This document shows positions 7,775 through 14,782 of a DNA stretch of 64,000 bases, in pieces. Every line of letters starts with the position of its first letter. Position 1 is the stretch's first letter. A program made the translations under genes and the position numbers. Below the pieces are notes generated by a model, which saw only the letters and a list, made by a program, of their open reading frames with translations, was not told the origin of the DNA and made no database searches. The DNA is from Micromussa lordhowensis. Lineage: Eukaryota; Cnidaria; Anthozoa; Scleractinia; Lobophylliidae. The stretch spans positions 23,004,450 through 23,068,449 of the forward strand of contig OZ026598.1 in NCBI GenBank assembly GCA_964020085.1, read 5' to 3'.

Positions 7775-8637
7775 ATGGAGAGAGAAATCTCATTAAGCAG
7801 TTTTGCAGTTAAAGATGAACCTGGTAATCGACCTGGTGATTTTACTACAAGGTTTTCTAGAACGCTGGAATATGAACACAGTGATGGGATTTGGTATATT
7901 GGTTTTAATAAAATTATTTCAATGGCTTTTACATGGACAAATATAAATTCTGGTTATAGCAATCAAAAGATAGCTTACAGTAAAGACGGAGGGAAAACAT
8001 TTACAGATATTGATTTTCCAAAAGGAGTTTGGGATTACACTGATATTGATAATTACATTAAGGAAAAGACTAAAACAGTCCGCGGTGATGGTGATGAAGA
8101 ATTTCCAATTACGGTGACTTTTGATGAACCAACTTTTAGAGTCTTAGTGACTTTAGAGCTAACTATCAGCTTGACCTGCGTAAATCTAATTTTGGTAAAC
8201 TAATAGGATTCGATAAGGTGATCTTAAGAGATGAGAGAAACGTTAGTACTAAGATACCTAACCTATCAGAAGATACAGATGTCTTAAATATTCATTGTGA
8301 TTTAGTCTCTGATTCATTAGTAGATGGGAGAGAATCAGATATTGTTTTTAGTTTTGGTACAGGAACGCTGAGACCTTCTTACAATTTTACACTTGAACCG
8401 CGTCGTGTTATATTTAATCCTATCAATAAAACAAGAGTTTCAAGCGTTCGAATCTATTTAACTGATGGTTTAAGAAGACCAGTCTATTTAAATCATGCTG
8501 ACACAGCATTTTCATTAATCTTAAAAAAAAGTTCCATTCTAAGGTTATATGAAGTCAAGAGAGTTCAAAAAGATTTATCACCCAAGAACGGGACGATATG
8601 TCTACAAACACCGCGGCAATGGAATTATAGTAGATAA
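7775..8637 (+). pseudogene. Minor capsid (penton-type) protein gene, frameshifted
   Basis: Two abutting reading frames together cover a Polinton minor capsid protein, the single jelly-roll subunit of capsid vertices. The first runs 7775-8203; the second is open across 8161-8637. The split falls near 8160, where the coding signal moves from one frame to another inside the conserved middle of the protein; the tail of the first frame after that point looks non-homologous. A second disturbance is possible at the A8 run 8523-8530: one alternative frame there stops at 8552, overlapping the next gene's ATG (8549) in an ATGA arrangement. The start at 7775 has GTAT directly before the ATG. The break is either a genuine inactivating mutation or a sequence error. 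Its position directly upstream of the capsid cluster fits. Confidence 0.72.
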
Positions 8638-8947
8638 TCTTATGAAACCACTAAAAAAGGTAGCTAGTGCTTTAACTGGACAGGTTTTAAAACCATTTGC
8701 TAAAAAAGCAATACAAGCTGGTGTCGCTCATGCGGGAGAACGAGTTGGTAAAAAGGCTGCTGATAAAGTTATAGAGCGATCTGGTGAGCTTATCCGAAAA
8801 AGGCTGTCCTCAGGATCTAAAAAAGCAACAAAGTCAACAAAGTCAACAAAGTCAACAAAGTCAACAAATTCAAAGCCTGGTAGAGCAAAGCCAAGGACGC
8901 AGGAGGAAGTTTATACACTGATTAATAATCTTATAGCGCGATCTTAA
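8549..8947 (+). CDS. Small basic capsid-associated protein (132 aa)
   Basis: This Lys/Arg-rich protein has an N-terminal YHPRTGRYVYKHRGNG patch, an Ala/Lys amphipathic helical middle (about 35-88) with a GERVGKKAADKVI stretch, and a short tandem repeat of Lys-Ser-Thr codons (8825-8868). The pattern occurs in proteins next to capsid genes of animal Polintons; function is unknown. Charge suggests DNA or capsid-floor binding, comparable only in general terms with adenovirus core proteins. Its start overlaps the end of the frameshifted minor capsid gene, and no TATA-like tract precedes it, so it may be expressed from the same transcript. Confidence 0.65.
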   Translation: MKSREFKKIYHPRTGRYVYKHRGNGIIVDNLMKPLKKVASALTGQVLKPFAKKAIQAGVAHAGERVGKKAADKVIERSGELIRKRLSSGSKKATKSTKSTKSTKSTNSKPGRAKPRTQEEVYTLINNLIARS

Positions 8948-8976
8948 AGAAAAAAAAATCTGATAAAAAATATATA

Positions 8977-10221
8977 ATGGCATTTAGATCACCAGAGAAT
9001 GTTCAGAGAAACGAACTAGTTCAATTTCGTCTTCAAGACGCTATAAGAGCTCCTGCCAATACTCAAGAGCAAAATAAGAAAGGATACAAATTTCATGTTA
9101 CTGATCGTGGTATTATGCTTGATTGGTTTAACGCCTTTTTTGAAGTGCGATTCAAATTAGACCTTCGAGCAAATGGTGGAGACAATGCAGACGCCAGAAC
9201 AACAATTATTAATGGATCGCATTCATTAATTAAGCATATGGTAATAAAGAGTGCAGGAAAAATCGTCTATGACACTGATAATCTTCATCTTGTAACTTTT
9301 GCAAAAAATCTTTTAGAATATTCAGATGATTTTGGGCGTAGTACAGCCAAAAATAGCTTATGGTATTTAGATACAGATGCCACTTCAGATGATACAAACA
9401 CTGGTTTGGAAAGTAGGCGTTTATTAACAGCTAACAGAGCTCATGTTAATACAAGTATACCATTAAATAGGTATTCTTTTTTCGAAGAATTAGAAGGACG
9501 ATTGTTACCTCCAATGGATCTCCAATTTGAAATAGAACTGACACCAGACGCTGAAGTCTTATATGGGGCAGTTGATACATTGAGATTAGTAATTGATCGT
9601 TTTTATCTATGGGTACCACGACTAGAACCAAAAGATGCTCTTATGACTAAATTCATCAGTGAATACCAAAAACCCAGTAAATGGAAATACCTCAAAGAAA
9701 TGTACCAAACTTCAGATACTACCAGAAACAGTGGTGATTTCAGAATCTCAGCTAGTATTGATAAAGTACAACATGTTTTCCTCTACTTCCAGAGACTTAA
9801 GACAAATGATATGTCAGCAAATCCTTATATTTTTGATACTTTTAAACTTAATGCTGCTAACAATAATAGTCATCTTAGCACATGTCGTCTTGAATATGGT
9901 AATGGTGTCTTCTATCCAGAACTTGAATATGATACAGAAAGTAAAACAAGAATCTATTATGATTTAATGAATTATTCATGGAAAAAGAATGATTATAATA
10001 CAGGTACTCAGCTCAATATCAGTAATTTTTCGAGTCTTTACCCAATGTTATATTTTGATTTAACTTATCAAACAGAACAGGTAAGCAGAGATCCAAAGCA
10101 ACTTAACATAAGATTTCGCCTCTCACAAGCCGCAGCTGCTGATTTCCGAGTGCATGCAATTGTTCTCTATGAAGAAGATGTTGTTGTTGATAAGGTGGGA
10201 GATCAATTAGTTATTGTATAG
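8977..10221 (+). CDS. Major capsid protein (double jelly-roll type)
   Basis: The 414-aa protein is the hexon-like building block of the icosahedral shell. I recognise the Polinton major capsid pattern: an N-terminal leader, a first beta-barrel with GSHSLIKHMVIKSAGKIVYD around residues 77-96, a long linker, and a second barrel ending in a RFRLSQAAAADFRVHAIVLYEED strand set. The length is typical for Polintons. There is no frameshift. The ATG follows AAAATATATA directly. The neighbours are the basic protein upstream (29-nt gap) and the acidic-tailed protein downstream. The double jelly-roll assignment rests on family resemblance; structure prediction would settle it. Confidence 0.86.
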   Translation: MAFRSPENVQRNELVQFRLQDAIRAPANTQEQNKKGYKFHVTDRGIMLDWFNAFFEVRFKLDLRANGGDNADARTTIINGSHSLIKHMVIKSAGKIVYDTDNLHLVTFAKNLLEYSDDFGRSTAKNSLWYLDTDATSDDTNTGLESRRLLTANRAHVNTSIPLNRYSFFEELEGRLLPPMDLQFEIELTPDAEVLYGAVDTLRLVIDRFYLWVPRLEPKDALMTKFISEYQKPSKWKYLKEMYQTSDTTRNSGDFRISASIDKVQHVFLYFQRLKTNDMSANPYIFDTFKLNAANNNSHLSTCRLEYGNGVFYPELEYDTESKTRIYYDLMNYSWKKNDYNTGTQLNISNFSSLYPMLYFDLTYQTEQVSRDPKQLNIRFRLSQAAAADFRVHAIVLYEEDVVVDKVGDQLVIV

Positions 10222-10279
10222 TCTAAAAAAAAATAAAAAAAAAATATATTTAGAAAAAAAATATTTTAATATAATATAT

Positions 10280-10993
10280 ATGAGAGTTAAAGAGAGTCAG
10301 AATGAAAGAGCAGAAAAAGAACAAATAGTCGATTTTCTTCATATTGACCCTTCAAAGATAACTTTTACAAAACCAAAACCAAATAAGCATAATGGAGCAC
10401 AGATAGGAATATTATACAATCGAAAGCCATTGTTTGTTAAATATGAAGGATTTACACAATTCGGTTCAAGAGAAAAATATGATGAAGATGGTAAGTACCA
10501 AGGTACTAGTATGCAAATTAATTGTGAGGGTGAATATCTAAAAAAAGCTAAAGAATTAGACCAATTCTTCATTGATTATATTCATTCTTTTAATGATGAA
10601 GAAATACCAAGAGAGGTTGTAGAGGGATATGATGAATATGGACAAGGAGGTTCTTGGAAAAGAATTTGTAGAAAACCATATATAATTGTTAATGAAAAAA
10701 GAATGTATACAGATTACCCATCAAAGATGGAGTTTAATTTTTTTTATCGCAATGACAAACTATTTACAACATTTTTTACATGGGATAAAGAAAAGATTGA
10801 AACAGAAGAAATAGGTCCGCGAAATACAGTTAAATTTATTGCTGCCTGGTTTTCTATAACAACTGGAAATTTTGGAGCTACTTTAAAACCAAAAATAATG
10901 CAAGTAACATTTCTAGAGGAAGAAAATATTTTCGATAAGTTTCTCTTAGATGATGATGAAGAAGAAGATGAAGAAGTTGACTATTGGATCTGA
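10280..10993 (+). CDS. Acidic-tailed protein, candidate ssDNA-binding protein
   Basis: I choose the ATG at 10280 because TATAT abuts it; an upstream in-frame ATG at 10214 lies inside the capsid gene end and would add a low-complexity Lys/Ile leader. The 237-aa product is predicted beta-rich, with a conserved-looking AAWFSITTGNFGATLKPKIM segment about 45 residues from the C-terminus. It ends in a strongly acidic tail (DDDEEEDEEVDYWI). The segment resembles a family of unknown function in large DNA viruses (DUF5871-like, from memory of pattern). An acidic C-terminal tail ending in aromatics is typical of replication ssDNA-binding proteins such as T7 gp2.5. The SSB role is inference. Confidence 0.55.
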   Translation: MRVKESQNERAEKEQIVDFLHIDPSKITFTKPKPNKHNGAQIGILYNRKPLFVKYEGFTQFGSREKYDEDGKYQGTSMQINCEGEYLKKAKELDQFFIDYIHSFNDEEIPREVVEGYDEYGQGGSWKRICRKPYIIVNEKRMYTDYPSKMEFNFFYRNDKLFTTFFTWDKEKIETEEIGPRNTVKFIAAWFSITTGNFGATLKPKIMQVTFLEEENIFDKFLLDDDEEEDEEVDYWI

Positions 10994-11086
10994 TTAATAA
11001 CAACTATTCCAAAGTCATAGACTATTCCAAAGTCATAGAATAAATATTATTTATGAATTTTAAAAAAAGTCCATAAATAATATATA

Positions 11087-11812
11087 ATGACTGAACTACA
11101 TCAAATTTCTATAAAACTTTCTGAAGGCCAAAAACGAAAACTATCTAAGGCTTACAGAAACAGAGAAGAAATAAGTTTACGCTTAAGTAAAAATGCGTTA
11201 AGTGGTTCCGATGTTCTTATGGTACCAATGAATACTGTTAAGAGACTAGCTAAGGCACAAGCAATGGATCGAGGAATGGTAATTACTATATCAAAGTATA
11301 ATATCAGGCGTCAATCTGGGTCTGGTATCTTTAGCTCAATATTGCCAGTATTAAAGAATGTAGCACCAACTATCGGTAAAACACTAGGATTGTCTGCCCT
11401 AGCAGGGTTAGCTTCTGAAGGTGCTAGCCAAATAGTTAAGAAAATAAGTGGTGGACAAATGTTTCAAGTACCAAATAATAAACTATTTATGTTAGCTCAA
11501 TTGGGTGATCTACTAACTAAAGGACAAATAGGAGATTTAGCCCGAGCTCATAAATTAGGAGAAGACTTACTTTTCAAAATGACACAACGACAAGTAGGTA
11601 ATGGTATTGGAACGTTAATAGCTAGTATTGGTATTCCAATGCTTATTGATGCATTAAAAGGAGGAAGTATAAAAGGTGGAGCTCCTAGAATGGGCAGTCC
11701 AAGATCAAATGGAGGAGGAGGTCCTCGTATGGGAATGCCTATGGCTCCACCACCTTTTATTGGTACTTGGGGCAGGGGGAAAAAAAAAAAAAAAAAAGGT
11801 AAAAAAGCCTAA
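11087..11812 (+). CDS. Gly-rich hydrophobic virion protein, possibly membrane-active
   Basis: The 241-aa protein has an N-terminal domain (1-75) of two similar sections, KLSEGQKRKLSKAYRNREEI and VPMNTVKRLAKAQAMDRG, each leading into a short beta strand. A hydrophobic Ala/Gly/Leu region follows (about 82-125) and a second hydrophobic run lies at 170-190. The tail is Gly/Pro/Met-rich and ends in a polylysine stretch encoded by the A18 run. The N-terminal pattern is common in invertebrate Polintons, but its role is not established. Position before the protease and amphipathic content make a protein VI-like role possible. The ATG follows ATATATA directly. Confidence 0.62.
   Translation: MTELHQISIKLSEGQKRKLSKAYRNREEISLRLSKNALSGSDVLMVPMNTVKRLAKAQAMDRGMVITISKYNIRRQSGSGIFSSILPVLKNVAPTIGKTLGLSALAGLASEGASQIVKKISGGQMFQVPNNKLFMLAQLGDLLTKGQIGDLARAHKLGEDLLFKMTQRQVGNGIGTLIASIGIPMLIDALKGGSIKGGAPRMGSPRSNGGGGPRMGMPMAPPPFIGTWGRGKKKKKKGKKA
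11780..11797 (+). other. A18 homopolymer at the virion protein/protease junction
   Basis: Eighteen consecutive A follow a G5 run inside the last codons of the 241-aa gene. The protease frame is open back through this run, so slippage here could join the two proteins. The run is equally a prime site for sequencing error. Confidence 0.8.
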
Positions 11813-11831
11813 ATTCCATAAAGATATCCCA

Positions 11832-12266
11832 ATGAGTAATTTTGATCTTTTAGATTGGTGTAAATACTTAGAGATACCTATCAAGAATGTTTTAAGTAGA
11901 GATCAGACTGTACCACATCAGCATAAGTTAGCGCTTTTTATCTATAATTTAGAACCTCATTATATGAGTGGTAGTCATTGGGTTACAACCTATGTTCGTG
12001 ATGGTACAATAAATTACTTTGACTCTTTTGGTATGCCACCTTTTCAAGAGTTGGTAAACCATGCAAAAGAGAAAAACTTAAATTTATTACACCAAAACCA
12101 TCAAATACAGAATCTCTATACTACAACCTGTGGCTATTTTTGCTTGTATTTCTTGAATGAAATGCATAAAGGAATCTCTTATTTCGATTTATTGCAAGTT
12201 TTTAGCTTTGACACAGAAGAGAATGAAAAATTCATAGAAAAATACATTAAACGATTGCTTAGGTAG
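11832..12266 (+). CDS. Adenain-like cysteine protease
   Basis: This is the maturation protease, expected to cleave capsid and core precursors in the particle. From the ATG at 11832 the product is 144 aa, short and compact. The catalytic set is visible: His49 in GSHWVTTY, Asp64 in YFDSFG, Gln93, and Cys100 in TTCGYF. The Gln-x6-Cys spacing equals that of adenovirus protease (Gln115/Cys122). The frame is open upstream into the Gly-rich protein gene in another frame, but that extension looks like shadow sequence apart from a Lys-rich stretch after the A18 run. In adenovirus the enzyme uses a peptide from protein VI as cofactor, which makes the adjacency notable. It ends overlapping a small minus-strand gene. 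Confidence 0.9.
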   Translation: MSNFDLLDWCKYLEIPIKNVLSRDQTVPHQHKLALFIYNLEPHYMSGSHWVTTYVRDGTINYFDSFGMPPFQELVNHAKEKNLNLLHQNHQIQNLYTTTCGYFCLYFLNEMHKGISYFDLLQVFSFDTEENEKFIEKYIKRLLR

Positions 12267-12441
12267 TTTTTTGGATTTGTCGGAGCTTATTTAAATCTCG
12301 TTTCAAACTATTTCTCAGATTTCTCACTCTTTTAGCTTCTCCAGAACAACATAAAAAGGCAAGTTTTCTATAAAGAAGTTTGTAATGTTTATACATCGCT
12401 TCTATTCTACGTATTTCTTTTTCAATGACAATTTGTTCCAT
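12259..12441 (-). CDS. Small basic helical protein (60 aa) on the opposite strand
   Basis: This short ORF is antisense to the rest of the right block. It encodes a Lys/Arg-rich, probably single- or two-helix protein with Cys-Cys in the middle. Evidence that it is real: its ATG follows ATTATATA directly, the same start-proximal motif as the other genes, and it occupies a slot otherwise unused between protease and the 78-aa gene. It overlaps the protease end by 8 nt. No family is recognised. Confidence 0.5.
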   Translation of the reverse strand: MEQIVIEKEIRRIEAMYKHYKLLYRKLAFLCCSGEAKRVRNLRNSLKRDLNKLRQIQKTT

Positions 12442-12491
12442 TATATAATATATTAAAATAAATAAAAAAAATAATAAAAATTATTATATAG
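12442..12491. promoter_or_regulatory. Second divergent A/T-rich start region
   Basis: A 50-bp A/T-only-like spacer separates the minus-strand 60-aa ORF and the plus-strand 78-aa gene. Both ATGs have TATATA or TATATAG tracts directly adjacent, mirroring the 6629-6698 arrangement. Confidence 0.45.
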
Positions 12492-12728
12492 ATGAAAAGC
12501 TATTGTGTAAAACAACGAAAACAGACAGAGTGCGTTCCTGGTTCAGAAAGGGTTGTACAGGCAAGAAATGGTCGTGCCATGATGAAATGTAAATGCGCAG
12601 AATGTGGGATAACAAAAACTAAATTTGTCCCTTCAGGTACGGTAGGAAGAGGTAGAAAAGGAAAAGGGCTATTACTGGGTAAAAACAGTCCATTTAAGGG
12701 AATTCCCCTCATAGGAGCTATATTATAG
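12492..12728 (+). CDS. DUF5679-like zinc-ribbon protein with basic hydrophobic tail
   Basis: The first 44 residues (YCVKQRKQTEC ... NGRAMMKCKCAECGITK) form a small Cys-rich domain shared with the N-terminus of the next gene; the Asn-Gly-Arg centre and the final CAECG match the DUF5679 pattern found in large DNA viruses and Polintons. The usual second Cys of a CxxC pair is Gln here, with another Cys at position 14. The tail is basic and Gly-rich (GRGRKGKG) and ends with hydrophobic GIPLIGAIL. A core/DNA-binding or membrane-active role like adenovirus core peptides is possible. TATATAG abuts the ATG. The gene is probably a duplicate of the module in the PLA2 gene. Confidence 0.65.
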   Translation: MKSYCVKQRKQTECVPGSERVVQARNGRAMMKCKCAECGITKTKFVPSGTVGRGRKGKGLLLGKNSPFKGIPLIGAIL

Positions 12729-12785
12729 TAAAGTAACTTTGTTAACAATAGATTAACATATATTTATTATGATATTAATTAATAT

Positions 12786-13532
12786 ATGTTATCTTATTGC
12801 GTTCGACAAAGAAAAAGGACAGAATGTATACCTAATTCTGAAACTTTTGTAATAACAAAAAATGGTAGAAATGCAATGCGATGTATTTGTGCTGAATGTG
12901 GAATTACAAAATTTCGTTTTATATCTAAAGCAGAAATGCAAGGAAGCGGTTTTGATGAACTAATTGTCAAAGGGTTGGCTGCTGGTGCAAAAGGATTGTA
13001 CAACCTAGGTAAAAGGGGAGCTAGTAGAGCAATAAAATCTGACTATGTAAAAGACAAAGTTAAAGGCATTGGTAAAAGGTATTTGAATAGAGCAATTGAC
13101 TCACTGGCAGATGATCTTTCTAAAAAAATCAGTGGAAGGGGAAGGGGTCTTGATATTCATAAAGCAATAGGTAAGTTACCTAAACCGAAAGCTGGTTGGA
13201 CTCTTCCAGGTCACAAATATACTGGTCCTTACAATGATTTAGAACGACAAGTAAAATGGGATCGTGATACTGGGCAAATCTATGAAATCTATGATCAACC
13301 AACAGGTAAGACAGATGCTATAGCCATGCAACACGATGTTGATTACTCAGTATGTGCTGATAAGGGAGGTAATGTAAAATCATGTAAAAATGTTGCTGAC
13401 AAGAAAATGGTCCGAGCTTTAGATGCAATTCCCTGGAATGAGAGACAGTGGGGCCATTGGTTAGCTAGAAACACTATTAATACAAAGCAAAAACTTGGTT
13501 TAGGAGTAAAAAAAAAAACGCTAAAAATTTAG
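12786..13532 (+). CDS. Phospholipase A2-domain protein with DUF5679-like N-terminus
   Basis: The 248-aa product combines the Cys-rich N-terminal module of its neighbour (1-45), an amphipathic Lys/Ala/Gly helix region (55-118), and a parvovirus-type secreted phospholipase A2 fold. The calcium-loop signature is YTGPYND (145-151) and the catalytic pair is in MQHDVDY (His183-Asp184). In parvoviruses this domain breaches the endosomal membrane during entry, so a similar entry role is likely. The frame stops at 13532 just after an A11 run (13508-13518), while the integrase frame is already open there, so the two genes abut in different frames. The ATG follows AATAT directly. Confidence 0.82.
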   Translation: MLSYCVRQRKRTECIPNSETFVITKNGRNAMRCICAECGITKFRFISKAEMQGSGFDELIVKGLAAGAKGLYNLGKRGASRAIKSDYVKDKVKGIGKRYLNRAIDSLADDLSKKISGRGRGLDIHKAIGKLPKPKAGWTLPGHKYTGPYNDLERQVKWDRDTGQIYEIYDQPTGKTDAIAMQHDVDYSVCADKGGNVKSCKNVADKKMVRALDAIPWNERQWGHWLARNTINTKQKLGLGVKKKTLKI

Positions 13533-14476
13533 ACACATGGGAAGGTCTGGCTAATGAGTTACACAAACCTATAAAACGAAATTTTACCAAGCGAAGAGTC
13601 ATTTCACATAATGTAGATGATATCTGGTGTTCAGACTTAGTTGATATGCAAAAGCTTAGCAAATGGAACCGAGGTTATAAATATCTACTAATGGTCTTAG
13701 ACCTTTTCAGTAAATATGGTTGGATAGTACCTCTAAAGACAAAAACTGGCTTAGAAGTCGCTAAAGCGTTTGAAAGCTTATTTTTCTCTAATAAGCCTAA
13801 AATGTTATGGGTAGACAAAGGAAAAGAATATTATAACAAAAATGTGTTGGATCTCTTAGCTAAAGATAAGATAAAGGTCTATTCCACTGAAAATGAAGAG
13901 AAATCATCAGTTTGTGAGAGATGGAATAGAACTATCAAAGATAAAATGTATAAGAGATTCACTATGCAAAACAATACAGTCTACGTTGACATCCTTCCGA
14001 AAATACTCGCCTCTTATAACAACAGCCGACATAGATCAATAGGAATGACGCCTATCCAAGCTAGAAAACCTGAAAACTATGGAAAAGTTTATTTTAATTT
14101 ATATGGTGATTTAGCGAGAGAAATCAAAAAAACAAAAACAAATAGAAAACCCGAATTTAGAGTAGGTGATAGAGTCCAAATAAGCAAATACAAAAGGGTG
14201 ACCTTTGATAAAGGCTATACTCCTAATTGGACTGAAGAAGTTTTCATCATAGACGAAATTAGATTCACTAATCCTATTACTTATAAGATAAAAGACTTAA
14301 ATGGTGAAGTGATTAAGGGTACTTTCTACAGAGAAGAGTTACAAAAGACAGATCAGGAGGTCTATAGAATAGAGAAAATTATCAGAAAGTCAAAAGGAAA
14401 AGCATTAGTCAAATGGAAAGGTTACCCAGACGAATTTAACAGTTGGGTGCCAGCTGGGGATTTAAAAAATTTATAA
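13517..14476 (+). CDS. Retroviral-type integrase with C-terminal chromodomain
   Basis: The enzyme inserts the element and makes the 6-bp duplications. Core motifs: first Asp in WCSD (codon 13634-13636), second in WVDKGKEY, Glu in CERWNRT. A beta-rich DNA-binding region and a chromodomain follow (IIRKSKGKALVKWKGY ... SWVP), which may steer integration to marked chromatin. The first in-frame ATG is at 13646, downstream of the first catalytic Asp and of conserved-looking sequence, so initiation there would give an inactive protein. The frame is open back to 13481 with no ATG. Expression may therefore need frame slippage from the PLA2 gene at the A11 run, or the run may contain an indel. I give the start after the run. 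Confidence 0.88.
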   Translation, partial: NAKNLDTWEGLANELHKPIKRNFTKRRVISHNVDDIWCSDLVDMQKLSKWNRGYKYLLMVLDLFSKYGWIVPLKTKTGLEVAKAFESLFFSNKPKMLWVDKGKEYYNKNVLDLLAKDKIKVYSTENEEKSSVCERWNRTIKDKMYKRFTMQNNTVYVDILPKILASYNNSRHRSIGMTPIQARKPENYGKVYFNLYGDLAREIKKTKTNRKPEFRVGDRVQISKYKRVTFDKGYTPNWTEEVFIIDEIRFTNPITYKIKDLNGEVIKGTFYREELQKTDQEVYRIEKIIRKSKGKALVKWKGYPDEFNSWVPAGDLKNL

Positions 14477-14518
14477 AAATTATTTAAAAAAATTAGAATA
14501 TTATAAATAATTATATAG

Positions 14519-14728
14519 ATGGAAAAAACAGAAGAACAATTGAAACGAGAAAAATGGAACAAAATTACAAATGAGAGACTTAAAAATACTGAATGGTACT
14601 GTGATGTATGTGGAAATGGAAAAAATTACACTTATAGAGGAAAATATATGCATCTAAAGACAAAGAAACATGAGCGTAACATTCTAAAATACACTAATCC
14701 AGTTACTGGTACACTAATTGATTTATAA
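14519..14728 (+). CDS. Small C2H2-type zinc-finger protein (69 aa)
   Basis: The product is mostly one matrin/U1-like zinc finger: WYCDVCGNGKNYTYRGKYMH then KTKKHE, i.e. C-x2-C...H-x5-H. The same finger, with the same GKYxHLKT core, sits at the N-terminus of the DNA polymerase encoded next (residues 22-46). The two probably arose by duplication and may recognise the same nucleic acid, such as terminal repeats or origins. The ATG follows TATATAG. The gap to the polymerase is 54 nt. Confidence 0.72.
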   Translation: MEKTEEQLKREKWNKITNERLKNTEWYCDVCGNGKNYTYRGKYMHLKTKKHERNILKYTNPVTGTLIDL

Positions 14729-14782
14729 TAAATAAAAAATTAAGAATTTAAAAAAAAATTAGACATATATTATTATATATAG

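Noticed and set aside
11780..13518. Programmed frameshifting as an established fact in the Polinton
   Set aside because: Similar homopolymer-linked shifts occur in unrelated genes at 35.4 and 55.6 kb, so sequencing error is an equally good explanation; kept only as hypotheses.
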